This document shows positions 23,816 through 36,134 of a stretch of DNA of 64,000 nucleotides, in pieces. The translations under genes were made by a program, and so were the position numbers. A model generated the notes under the pieces. The model was given only the letters and a program-made list of their open reading frames with translations, was not told the origin of the DNA and did no database searches. Source of the stretch: Panagrolaimus kolymaensis. Lineage: Eukaryota > Nematoda > Chromadorea > Rhabditida > Panagrolaimidae. The DNA is taken from positions 496,001 to 560,000 of the forward strand of contig JAJQJQ010000040.1 of NCBI GenBank assembly GCA_028622995.1, read 5' to 3'. Position 1 is the stretch's first letter; every line of letters starts with the position of its first letter.

Positions 23816-26800
23816 TCAGTGCCGACCGTCCAATGATTCAGCCATCTCATCATCCGTAATTAGTAAAGGTTCCATACATTGAGAATTATGAGTATTGGGA
23901 TTATTGAATCCTCGAATGACTGTTGAAGGAGCTGTTGATCGAGGAGGCACTACAGGCAATGAAGATGATGAGGGGCCAGGACGGCTACTAATATCACTTA
24001 TGGCTTCATATTCATCTGAAAAAAAATATTTTTTTAAATACATGGAAGTTTTTGAAACATACTTGAATTATTTGAAGCGTTATTATCTTCTAAATCAGAG
24101 AATTTTCCACCAATTTTGAATTTTTCTAGCTGTTTTTCTTCTTCCGTCATTTCAATTGGGCGCAAATAAACATGGTTTTCAAATTCTCGATGAGGTTTAA
24201 CAATTTCATCAAACACAGTAGGTGGTTGATTTTTAAAAGAAACAGTGGGAAGATCAGGATCTTTTTCTTTGTAATATTTTTTGCGATAATAATATATAAC
24301 TCCAGATAAAATAGCAACAAGAATAATAACGAAAATAATGCCAAAACCAATTTTGGATGAATTATTCGATGCAAGGGCTTGTTGTTCAGCATCTATAAAT
24401 TTTTTTAAATAAAGTTTTAAATTTAAAAAAATCTAACAAGCAATTCCACAATAACCATCGTTTTCATGGCAACATCCAAGAACGGGATCACATATTTCGC
24501 CATTTTGACAGATCCCGCAAGATAGTTTACATTGATCTCCATATGAACCAATTGGACATACTAGAGTTATATTTTATTAATAGTGATAGATTAATTTTGG
24601 GTTACTTACGTTTATCGCATTTTAATCCAAAAAAACCTGCATGACATAAGCATTGCCCAGTAGGTGCTTGACATGTCGATGTATTTGGGCGGCATTTACA
24701 TTTGTTTATGCAGTCAGGGCCCCAAAATCCGTTAGAACAATATTGATCACAAATATCACCCTAAATCCACTAGATTAGAAACTTCAGTTTGGATTTGTTT
24801 AAGATTTTACCATAAGACCAGCAGTGCAATGACAAGCTCCTGTAACTTTATCACATTGCTTCCTATCGCTTGAACAGGTACAAGTTGATCGGCAGCCAAT
24901 TCCCCATGTTCCTTCAGAGCATTGGCGTTGACAAGCATCACCCTAAAATAAATTATTTTTTGTTTGTTTGATGAACTGTAGTCACTCATACTTCATAGCC
25001 AGGAGCGCATATGCAACTACCATCAAAGGGATCGCAAATACCGTTATTCATACAATTCCTGCATTTTTGAGTGCAACCAATGCCGAAATAACCCTTTTCG
25101 CATTTCTTTTCACAATATTTTCCAGAAAACCCATTATAACATTCACAGCTACCATCATATGGATTACATTCGCCTTGTCCTTTTTTACATTTACATTCTT
25201 CACTGCATCCTTTGCCAAATGAATTAATTGGACAAGACATTTCGCATTCGATTCCCGATTTTCCTGATTCACAATTTAAACATTCTCCAGTTTCTGGGTT
25301 GCATTCTTTTCCATTCCCACAATCACGGCAATCTTGAAGACATCCAGGTCCATATTTTCCCAGTTCACAAACCTCTTCACATTTATCACCAACTCTTCCA
25401 TCTCGACAGATGCATGAACCTGTATGTTGCTCACAACTGCCGTATCCGCTACAATCACATTTATTCTCACAGTTTTGGCCCCAATGGTTGGAATCGCATT
25501 TGCTTTCACACGCTTCACCTTGATAACCATTTTTGCATTCACACTTTCCAGAATGAACATCAGAGGTTGCACCATTTTCACATCGTGACTTTAATTTACA
25601 ATCGATTCCATAATAAGTTGGAGCACATGGTGATTCACATTGTTCTCCAGTCCATCCTAAAACTTTTTGTTAAAAAAATAGATTTAGAAATAAATGGCAT
25701 TACCAGAAGAGCAAATGCATTTGAGAGTCAATGGATCGCATCCAGCGCCATTTTGGCACTTACATTCTTGACATCCATCACCTCCTTGCTCTGCCCAACA
25801 CGTGAAGCCGCAACTTGGTCCACGATAACCGGGACTATCAGTACAATTACAAGTACCATAACGGAAATCACATTTTGCACCATTTTGACAGCTACATTTG
25901 CTTTCGCAATGAATTCCGAAAAAACCATCATCGCATGAAAATTCACATTTTTCTCCAGTCCATCCTTAAACTTTTTGTTAAAAAAAAAAATAGCTTTAAA
26001 AATAAAAGGCATTACCAGGTGGACAAACACAACTTCCATTAATGGGATCACAGGTTGCGCCATTTTCGAAAGCACATTTATCACAACGTTGTTCACAATT
26101 TTTGCCAAAGTATGGTTGTAAACAGAGGGAGTTACATCCAGCACCTGTATATCCAGGCTTACATTCGCATGTACCATCCATAGGATGGCAAAGCTCTGTT
26201 GTTTCCATGTTACACGCGCACGTATTTTCGCATTTCTTTCCAAATTTTGAAGGAGGGCATACCTTTTCATCACATTTTTGACCTGTAAATCCCTCTTGAC
26301 ATATACAAGCACCTGTGAAGCGATGACAAAGTGCTCCGTGTTCACAATTACAAGTTAAAGAACACTAAAATGTTTAGGAATTATTTATTGCAATTACTCC
26401 AATATGCTTACATTTCGACCATATTTGTTGACTGGACATGGTTTATCACATGTTTCACCTGTAAATCCTACACAAATACATTTTCCGGTTTCACCATCGC
26501 ATTCATTTTCATTTAAACAAACACATTTTCTTGTACAATCTTGTCCAAACCATCCTTTATCGCATTTGGACTCGCAAAGTTCACCTGTAAATCCAACTGC
26601 ACAAACACACTTGTTGGTTAATTCTTCACATTTTCCACCATTTTTACACCCACATTCATGTTCAGCAAGACAATATTTTCCTCTAAAGCCAGGTGGACAA
26701 CTGCATTCACCAGTAATAGCATCACATTTACCGCCATTTTTACATAGGCAATCAGTGGCACAATTGTTTCCCCAATGATTAGCATCGCATTTGCTTTCAC

Positions 26801-27762
26801 ATTTTTCACCTTGATAACCAGAAGGGCAGATGCATGACCCAGTAACAGGGTCACAAGAAGCATTTTGTTCACAATCGCATGTACGACGGCAGCTAGGGCC
26901 CTAAAAAATATGCAAACGAATTTACAGTCATCCGTCAACTTTCGAGCACCAAATTGATTCATAAAAAAATTAAAGGGAATTTTTTGATATAAAAAATAAC
27001 TAAGTTTTTTCTTTTGTTCAAGTTTAATTATTTTCTTTGCATTCATAAACTTTAAGAAGCTATAAAAAATATGCAAATGAATTTACCCATGATCCATGAG
27101 AACATTCTGAAACGATGTATTAATAAGTGTCAAAAAAATCAATGATCCCTACTCATAGAACAAGTATTTCCACCGTAGCCATCGAAGCAATTACATGTAT
27201 TTGGTGCAATGCATATTCCCTTTTTACATGGTGGGTCACATCCTGCTAAACACTCTCCATCAAATTCATGAAATCCTTCACAACACATGGTTTCAATAAC
27301 CCGCTGGATTTCAGGTACGGTTTTATAAGTAACTTTTGTACCTGTTCTATAATAATTTTTAGATTTAATGTAAAAGATTATTATTAGAAAAATGTCCAAA
27401 ACTAACTTTTTTACTGGACATCGAAACCCACGGGTAAAATCTGGACATGTTTGAGTGGTGATTAATTGAACAATTTGATTGAATTTTTTTGTTACATAAA
27501 CAGTTTTACTATAAAAAATAATTTAAAATGTGTGGAATATGGTTTTAGATTTTAGTTACAATAACGCAAAAAAATTGTAACAACAAAAATAATGCTTCGT
27601 ATTTTTTGTTTCCGTTGCCTCTTTTGACTATTGTAATTAAACAAAACAAAAAAACAATATATTAACTTACTCAATTTCTTTTGTACAAATATTATCACCC
27701 GTGAGTTCTGCTTTAATAAAATATGTTTGAAATAATAAAATAAAACCCCAAACAATTTTCAT
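23816..27762 (-). CDS. ced-1: CED-1/Draper/MEGF10-like engulfment receptor
   Basis: Single-pass receptor for apoptotic-cell engulfment. The start (27760-27762) gives signal peptide MKIVWGFILLFQTYFIKAEL. An EMI-type domain follows (about 27530-27140; TTQTCPDFTRGFRC, MCCEGFHEF). Next comes a long series of cysteine-rich EGF-like modules with many short introns down to about 24430. The transmembrane helix is near 24280-24345 (GFGIIFVIILVAILSGVIYY). The tail ends SLDGRH at 23816. It has YLRP and NEYEAI tyrosine motifs, but the expected NPxY is NPNT (FNNPNT). Family features match CED-1 (EMI, EGF array, one TM, tyrosine-motif tail). I did not resolve every internal exon. Other multi-EGF receptors are the alternative call, made less likely by the EMI domain. 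Confidence 0.85.
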
Positions 27763-29888
27763 CGTTTAATGGGGTGAATGAGTTTGATTGGATCAAGCTG
27801 AAACGGAAGCATAAAACAATGAATCAAAATGAAGAATAACAGGTGTTAAATTTATGATGAGCGTGATTCACGACCGATTACCAAAACGTTTAAAAAAGGG
27901 TTAAAGAGAAAAAATATTTTAGGCGACTTGACGATTACTTTTTTTGTTGAGAATTTTTGCAAACGTAAACCAAGCAAAATAAAAAAGATACAAACAAATT
28001 GGTTTGATTTGGTTTTTTTTTCGGCGCAAACACCAACCTTCAAAAAACAAAACTTCGGCCTTTTTGAAAATAAAAAAAACATCAGCGTGCTTAAAAAAGG
28101 AAAACAACTCAGAAAAAAAATCAAATGACCTTGAAAAGGATGGCGGTGAAAATAAAATTGATTTATATAATTTAAAGTTACCTATGGAAGGAATAAATCC
28201 AAAATCCTTTGATTCAAAAGATGGTGAAAAAAATAAGTTTGAATACCAAAGAAAGGACTTGAATAAGATCAAAGAAAAAAAGAACGAAAAAGAAAGAGTC
28301 AGTTGTTATTTATATTTTTACGCATATTTTTACTTTTTGTGTCTAAAACTAACTTTTTTGCAACAAAAAAATAACAAAAACAAAATTTCATTCGAAAACA
28401 AAAAAATGAATTAAAAAAGACGGTTAGTGTTGAGTCATATAAATAATACCCATAGGTAGTAAAAATAGCTGATCAAAAATTGACATGATGCTAAAAAAAC
28501 TTAGAGACTTTACTTTTATTAGGGGAAAAACACTTCTTTAAATTCAAAATAAAGGTATCCCTCATTCTTCCATTTTTTGAAGTGTAAATAGGTGTTCCTT
28601 TTTTTCTTTCTCTAATTAAACCAAAAGTCAATTTTGAATTTTATTTAAGGAAGAAAAAAGTAAAAACGAGGATATGAAAAAAGAAGTTCTAAAATTTGTC
28701 TGAAAAAAAAACTCCGATATTGGGTGAAAGCGTCCACTTTCAAAAAGGTCGAACAGCGCCGCTATCGTCGCAAAATTAGTAAAAATTTCAAAAAAAAAAA
28801 AATCGATCTTAAAAATACAGAAAAAAAAGTCCGATATTTATACAAAAAAAAAAACGATGATCAAATTGAAGGGACGACTTTTGATCAAAATTTCAATTTA
28901 TTTTGGTTTCATTTATGTAGAAACAATTTTAAAAAATAACGACGTTGGGACTTTGAATATTACTGATTCATAATTTTTTGACGCATGAGCCTCAAATATT
29001 ATTCACTTGAATATCCTAACTTCAAAAAAAATTATTATATGTATTTTCGACTCAACTCGCTACTCTATCATTTTTTTAATTATTGAAAAACAACACAGAA
29101 ATATGAGTATTTAATCGTGAAAGACAGACACATATGTTTTATAAAAGAAATTTAGAACAAATTTGAATAATACAAAGAGAAAAATAGAATGCAATACTAT
29201 CAAATGTCAAAACAGGTCATGGAACATAATTGATCAACAACATACATATTAATCGATTTTGAACTAAAAAAAATTTTTTCCTCGCACAATCAATTTTTTC
29301 AAAAAACGCGCAAATGGTCTCAATCGATCGTAAATAATCGGGTAATTACATATTTAAGCTTCCACAAAAAAAAGAAGAAAAAGTTTCATTTTGTTGTTGG
29401 CAAAAGACTTGCATTGCACGGCGAGCAAAAGAAAAAGGAGATAGACAAATGAGCAATTGGATAATAAAAAAAGAAGAAGACAGTAGCGACTGCTTTCCAT
29501 CAAAAAATCATAATAATTTGTTTGGGGTGAATTTTTCTTTTCACTTTTTTAGCCATCAAAAATGCCATATGGCTGCTGCCTCCATCAAATGCGGACATAT
29601 TTATAAACGTAAATAATAAGTTTTCAATCAATGGGGAAAGAAAAAGGCATGCTTTACAAAAAAGAGAATAGTTTGTTTTTTTTTTCTTTTGTGACCCCAT
29701 CGAAGAACGATATGTGTGTGTTTATCACTTTTTCATGGTTTATCTATTTATATTCTTTTAGAGTTTTTTTTTTATTTGATATCACAAATAGCTTAAAAGA
29801 AAATAAAAATGGAATAAATAATAGTGACATGATAACAAAATGAGGATACTAGAAATAATAATAAAAAATATTATAAGTTTTGATTCAT
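27763..29888. other. Intergenic region upstream of the CED-1-like gene
   Basis: About 2.1 kb, strongly A-rich. Overlapping open frames on both strands (27852-28414, 28724-28939) are Lys/Phe/Asn-rich low complexity and have no start or splice context. No gene is supported. It contains the presumptive promoter of the engulfment receptor. Confidence 0.45.
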
Positions 29889-32800
29889 TTAACGCTGTGA
29901 AAATGGTAATACAGTTGCAGCGGGACGACCTTGCATGGAAGGTTCGAGCGTAGGTTGGTTGACACTACCAATATTATTTGAACCTTGTTTTGGAAAATTC
30001 ATGGGAGCTTTAGATGTTGCAAAAAGATCATTAAGTAAATCCTAAAAAAAGCAAACAAGGATAGTCTTAAAAGCTATTAAAAAAACTATCTTACAGTAGT
30101 AATATCACGTGGACGTTCTGTTGAATTTGTTCCATTAAAATTATTTTGACCGGAATTAAAATATGTTGCTGATTGAGGTTGTGCAGGATGAATGGGTTGA
30201 AATGGGCTTGGAGCAGCTGGTTGATTTGATGCAGGCTTTTGAGGCGCAAATGGGCTAACATAATTAGTTTGACTAACAGGCTTTTGAGTTGGTAAGCTTC
30301 GATGCCAAGGTGAATCGGAAGTGGATGTCTGAGTAGGCTTTTTATAAAGGTTAGCATAAGGAGATGGTGTAATTGATGGCATTTGAGAAGCAGCCGTAAC
30401 CGGTTGTTGCGGTGGTTGTTGTTGCATTTTTTGATTTGGTTGATTAGATATAGAAGTTCCAGATTGTTGAGGTCCATTAAAGGGCGATGAAACTTGTGGG
30501 GCATAATGAGATGATGTCGTGGTTAATGGGATCGACGCCGACATTTGAGATGCAGTTGGAATCGGTTTTTGTTTTTGCAACTTTTGATTATCATCATTTG
30601 ACACAGAAGTCTCAAATTTCTGAATTCCATTGAATGGTGATGAAACTTGGGATGTCAAACTTGGCTGTGTAGGATCTTGTGAAATAAATGATCGTTGTTG
30701 ACTTTGATTATTTAAAAATGAATAGTCAATTTGCTGTTGGTGTCCATTAAACGGTGTTGATGGAGTATAAAGAGAATGTGCAACCGACGGCATTGAAGGC
30801 ATATGAGAAGCATTCGAAATAATATATTGACCAGAATTTGAAAGAGAAGTCCCGGTTTGCTGAACTAATGTTCCATCAAATTGTGTCATATGAGATGATT
30901 GAGCTGCTGAAGGTGTCTGAGAATCAGCAGGAACCGATTTTTTTTGTTGCTGAATGGAATTAGAATATTGACTATAATTCGAAGCAGAAATTTCAGGTTG
31001 TTTGGGACCATTAAAAGCGGATAAAATTTGTGGTGTTGGTGGTACAACTGATGAGATTTGAGTATCAAACGGGAATGAATTTTGTTGTTGTACATTTTGA
31101 TTCGAATTAAAATTTGAAACAGAAGTGCCAGTTTGCTGATTTAATGTATTATTAAAGGAAGGTTGCGACATATAAGAAGATGGTGCAACAGAGGGCATTT
31201 GACAATCATTCAAAATAGTTCCTTTTCGTTGGGGGTTTTGGTTAGAATATTGATTTCTATTTGAAACCGATGCTCCAGTTTGTTGAATTAATGCTCCATT
31301 AAATGCTGATGAAATTTGCGGAATTTGAGGAGATGCTGTGGTTGATGACATATAAGAAACATCCGGCATTGAATTTTGTGATTGTTGATTTTGATTCAAA
31401 TACTGATTGTAATTTGTAACCGAATTATCTTGATTTAATGGCCCATTAAAGGTCGCTTGTGGTGTAATAGATGGTGGCATTTGGGAAGCAGGTGGAACAG
31501 CTGTATGTTGTTGCATATTTCGGTTAGAATATTGGTTAATATTTGAATTTAAAGTCGTGTTTTGTTGAGACAACGCACCATTAAAAGTTTGCGACGTAAA
31601 AGAAGATGGTGTTGTAACTGGTGGCAGTGATGGAGAAACCACGGGAGATGAATGTTGTAGCTGATATTGATTCGAATATTGGTAAGGGCTAGAAGCAGAA
31701 ATCCCCGTTTGTTGTGACATTGATGGAGTTTGGGGCTTAGATGACATCGGTGCAACTGGTGGCATTTGAGAGGAAGTCGTAAAAGATCTTTGTTGCTGTT
31801 GAGAATTTTGGTCAATATATTGACCAGAATTTGAAGTTTCAATGTTGTGAGCGCAATTAAGTAATTTTGGTCCTTGTTGTGAATATGGAGAATAATCGTT
31901 TGGCGGCATCGACGAATAAAAAGATGTTGGGGTCGAATGTTGTGTTTGTTGTGAATAATGACCAACCCTTGATTTTTTACCTTCTGAAGGCATTGCTGCA
32001 TTTAATGGTGATGAAACTTGGGATGTGTAACGAGCCTGTGATGGCTCGGTAGGTATTTGTGAAGGAGTGGTATACATTTGTTGTGGTTGTTGAAGTACTT
32101 GATTTGAATATGGATCATAATTTGAAGTTGGATCATTATTTTGTTGTGATCCGTTAAATGGTGATTGACTTTGTTGTTGTTGTGAACCCGGAGCTAATTT
32201 ACTTCTATAATATCCCATCATATCCCCAAGTCTAGGGCGTCTTCTTTCGGATGTTTCTCGAAAGGGCTGTTCATTAGTTTCCATTGAAGTTCTCTCTCGA
32301 TAAAGTTTTGTTCTATCAGCTACAATACGTTTTTGCTCTTCATGACGCTCGCGTTCTCCTTTAACTATAATAATGTTTATTAATATATTTTTATATTTCA
32401 TAACATTTATCACTTACAAGTATCTTCCATTCCTGAAACACTTTTATCCAAGGCTCGAATTAATGCAAAAAGTTGATCGTAAAAAGTTGCTGCTGCTTCA
32501 GTTTTTTCTTTAACACCAGCAAAAACTTGATATGCTGTAATGAGGGCTATGGATTGAGATCGCCGCCTACAATATTTTTTATTAGATTCTATTTTTAATT
32601 AAATATTATTCACTTACTTTTCATTATTTTCAACAATATCTCGGCGGCATTCGGCAAAATTTGCGTTAGCTTCAGTTAAAGCGGTTAAAATTTTTTCTTG
32701 AGCGTCTAAGTTCATATCAATCATATTAATTGCTTTTTCATGTTTTTTAAGCTCTTTTTGAAATAAAGCATCTGTATTAAAATCTTTTTCCGCAAGAACT

Positions 32801-34922
32801 TTAGAAGTAATATCATCATTTTCAAGATCTTTGGTAAAATTATTAAAAAAATAAATTCGACCTTTTTTCATTTCTTCAACTTTTTCAATCATTTCTCGAA
32901 GTTTTTTTCCTTCAGGCATTTCATTCACGTTAACAACTTTATCACAAATATTATTTGCTAATTCAGTTAAAGGTAAAGCCAATAATTTTAATTGTTCTGA
33001 TTGACTTGCCAAAGCTTTTTGTAGCTCAGTATTATTTGCTCGAGCTTGAATATGATGATCCATAAGTTCATCAACTTTGGATGAAATAACTTTATACCCT
33101 TCATCTTCTTCCAATTGTGGGCATTTGACATTCAATAATCGATGCTTTAAATCAGTTAACTTTATTTCAGCTTCACTTGATTTTGTTGCGACAGCTAAAA
33201 AAGAAGCTTTTTTTAATTATCGTTGTGTATTGCATAGAAACAAACCATTTAATTTATCAATTAATTCTGAAAATGCATGGGGTTGAGCTGTAAACGCTGC
33301 GCTTGCTTGTAATAATTCTTCTGGAAGTCTCATTTCATCAATGCTTTGATCCAAATTTAATTGATTTAGTTGAAGGGATAAAAGATGTTGCTCTAATTCG
33401 GCGTCCTTTTTCTCAATTCTTTTAATTAATTCACGCTTTAATTTTGCTTTTTCTTCGCAATAAAGCGAAACACCTTTGAGAACGTTTGCGGGAAGAAGGG
33501 CAGCAAAAAGATCATCTCCACTAACTGAGCGATCGCAAGGATCAAAACTAAGCAGTTGAACTTTTGTAACTGCTTCAACTTGAGTCAAATCTTCTGCTTT
33601 TGGTACTCTATCATGATAAACAAAATCATTTTCTTTTCGAATTTTAGCTTCTCTAAAAAAATTAAAATACAAAATTCTCCAATTTGAGACATTAAACAAA
33701 CTTTTGAGAGATAACATCAAAGGCAAAAGATATCGCTTGCTTCATGCTTTCGCTTTCTTTTTTATCTTTATTAACGATTTTTTGAGCTTCTTTAATATGT
33801 TCCAAAGCAGCAGCAAGATGGGCTACACTAAAGTAATGAGGAAGAATTTAAACCAAATTATTATTACTTTTGAATACAAACCTTTCACCATGTTTTTCTT
33901 CCTCGGAACATTGTTGTCCCAAATAAAATCGTTTAATTGCTTCATAAAAATGAGCTTTAGATTCGCATAGTCTTTTCCATGTCTTTAATTTACTGCTAAG
34001 GATATAATCAGAAAGGGTATCCTGATCCAATCGAAGTTTCAATTCAAAATAAGTTTCAGAAGCATGTCGAGCTAATTTTGCGATTATGGTGTTTGCTCGA
34101 TTATCATAAATACTTTTTTCTGTAAGGCATTCATGAGCTTGGGCCTAAAACTCAAAAAAATATTTTTAATTTTTTGATCAGTAAAAACTTACAGAAAGGA
34201 TTTGAACAAAATAGGTTAAAAGTTCGGGTTCAAAATTTGATGAAGCGAATTTAGATGCACCTAATTTATCTCGAAGATATTCAAATGGCCATGCAGCTAA
34301 TTGAAAATGCATAAAAGCTTTTTTACACGACTAAAAAATTAATGAGAATTATTTATAGTATTTTATATATTAATTTAAAGCTCTTACATCTTCATCAGAA
34401 CGAGTTTCATTCATAGCAATAGTGGCATGAGCAGCTCCAATATTATACATAATACAACAAAGCTCAAAATTAATATCTTCATATGCTGCCCCAACCGCCA
34501 TGTCGTTTGATCTATCGCTCCAAGCAAATGAAACGGATACAGGTTCATTGGTTTCCATAGGGAATCGACTTTTGATCATAAGCAATTGGGCATAATACCG
34601 CTTCATAATACAAATACTTTCAACATCAGCATTATATCGACAAGCATGCTATAAGCAAAAATTAGAATTTTGAAGTTCATTCTGGAATATTAAACTTACA
34701 TATCTCATAGATTGAAGTTCTTTAAAAGCTTCATTAAATTTTGAGGGATCATCATTGTAATGAGTAAAAATGTACTAGAAAAACGGTTGTTAAAGATATA
34801 AGAAATTAAAAAGAAAGTTGATAACTAACTTCTCTAAGTTTTGGAACCCAATCAGCGGGCATTGGATCATCAGGGATTTTTAAATCCGGTGCAATCATCG
34901 GTACTCGTGGAATTCCTTCCAT
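29889..34922 (-). CDS. ego-2: HD-PTP/PTPN23-like BRO1-domain protein lacking a phosphatase domain (EGO-2-like)
   Basis: ESCRT-associated endosomal adaptor. Exons close to 1503 aa: 34922-34830, 34774-34700, 34648-34388, 34330-34193, 34144-33882, 33827-33702, 33652-33246, 33194-32618, 32566-32418, 32364-30095, 30041-29889. The BRO1 domain occupies roughly the first 380 residues (MKRYYAQLLMIKSRFPME, HGESVAHLAAALEHI, ENDFVYHDRVPKAEDL). A V-domain-like coiled region follows (LYCEEKAKLKRELIKRIEKK). The pattern fits HD-PTP better than ALIX. From about 32360 a Gln/Ser/Pro/Asn-rich tail of some 750 aa runs to the end, and no protein tyrosine phosphatase domain is present. The last residues are VLPFSQR. 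The ATG follows an acceptor (CGTTTTAG) by about 25 bases. Confidence 0.87.
30150..32200 (-). repeat. Degenerate coding repeat array in the HD-PTP-like tail
   Basis: About 11-12 diverged units of roughly 45-55 residues. Each has a hydrophobic-FNG core (SPFNG, SAFNG, TPFNG; variants FNN, FDG, LNA), then QQTGxSxSN, then QYSNQNxQQQ, then a SQMPS-like Ser/Pro stretch. The units are too diverged to be recent DNA duplications and look selected for composition and the FNG core. Their function is unknown. Confidence 0.75.
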
Positions 34923-35551
34923 TTTCTTTTTTTGCAAGTTTCGAACTAAAACGATAAAATTTTTTTTATGATTTATCAATGAATGATTGAACAAATCCAT
35001 AAACGTATGAGTCATCATAAATAAAACAAAAAAGTGAAAAGATAGTAAAGAATATGACTAGAAGGCAAAACTTTATGCATAATTTATCATCTAAAGCAAT
35101 AAAAATATTTATTATTTATATTTAATTAAAAGTAAAGAAAGTTTTTTTTGCAAACAATGAATGAAGCAGAACAATAATGACAACAAATAAATATAATAAA
35201 AATCAGCTGAAGGAGAAACATATGAAATTCTATTGCAGTTTGCCTAACATTTTTAGTTGGGAAATGAAATGGAAGATATATTTTTTTTTACTAAATTTAG
35301 TGAGCGAACAACTAATTGTTTTCTACAGAGGTCTCAAAAATCTTCTATTTTCAAAGTACATATAAACAGAAGAAAAGAAAAGTGAAGAAAGTTAAAAAAT
35401 TATCAACTTTCCAATGCAAAAAAAGAGAAGCAAACAATTGATAAATATGGAAAATAAATAAATTTGCGTAAAAAAAATTTTAATTCTTAGTGGCTTTAAT
35501 TTTTTTATTCAATCATTTTTTTTTTCAATCAAATTGGGCAAAAGAAAAGAT
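34923..35551. promoter_or_regulatory. Probable divergent promoter region
   Basis: Roughly 630 bp between the HD-PTP-like gene (minus) and a small plus-strand gene, transcribed away from each other. It includes the 5' UTR exon end of the former (acceptor near 34948). No clear core promoter motif is visible. A short open frame at 35177-35365 is rejected. Confidence 0.4.
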
Positions 35552-35866
35552 ATGGGACTTTTCGCGGGAATTTTATTAATTTTAACGCTTTTCTATGGAA
35601 CTATGTTTATCTTTCAATCATTAGCTGCTTTTGCTGAACCTGATACAGATCAATGTCGATCATCTACTTCATATACTTCAATGGGTGTTGGATTTCATCG
35701 TCGAGCTGATGCAAACAAGTCTTCAAAAAAATCAAAAAAGAACCAACTTCATCCTTCTCCTTCTTCTCCTTCTCCTTCACAATTTGCGAATGATCAATAT
35801 CAATCATTGGATGATTATCAATCAATGCCTCCTGTTCGAAGTCCAACTGTTCGTAGTGTTGTATAA
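35552..35866 (+). CDS. Small single-exon membrane or secreted protein, unknown
   Basis: Unrecognised 104-aa protein. The ATG at 35552 opens MGLFAGILLILTLFYGTMF, one strong N-terminal hydrophobic helix that is either a signal anchor or a signal peptide. A cysteine and a Ser/Lys/Pro-rich tail follow (KKSKKNQ, SPSSPSPS), with repeated Tyr motifs DQYQSLDDYQS. It ends VRSPTVRSVV. Codon use resembles the neighbours and there is no intron. It lies divergent from the HD-PTP-like gene. The frame extends a little upstream without an ATG. Confidence 0.65.
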   Translation: MGLFAGILLILTLFYGTMFIFQSLAAFAEPDTDQCRSSTSYTSMGVGFHRRADANKSSKKSKKNQLHPSPSSPSPSQFANDQYQSLDDYQSMPPVRSPTVRSVV

Positions 35867-36134
35867 AATGTTTTTTGTGATTAATTGAAAATAAATAGTA
35901 TTTAATTTAGATAAAAAATTCTAAAGTATACAAAACAATATATTTAAAATAGTAATAAAAAAGGCACTTTTTATATACAAAAATTAGGAACATATAAAGA
36001 CTGGCCAAAAAATGGTATTATGCTGAAACTAATTTTTGGCGTATTTTATGCTTTTGGGATAAAGAGAAATAGGAAAATGGTGGCAAGTAGGACGGCTAAG
36101 GATAAATTATGTAAAAAACAAATATGAAAAAGGA

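Noticed and set aside
24147..24392. 81-aa reverse frame rich in Leu/Ile
   Set aside because: Out of frame with the CED-1-like transmembrane helix read in the same bases.
25228..26778. Plus-strand ORFs of 236, 124 and others across the EGF region
   Set aside because: Antisense shadows of the repetitive EGF-coding exons of the CED-1-like gene.
27852..28414. Overlapping open frames of 66-136 aa on both strands
   Set aside because: Lys/Phe/Asn-rich low complexity in A-rich DNA, no acceptor near a start, no family resemblance.
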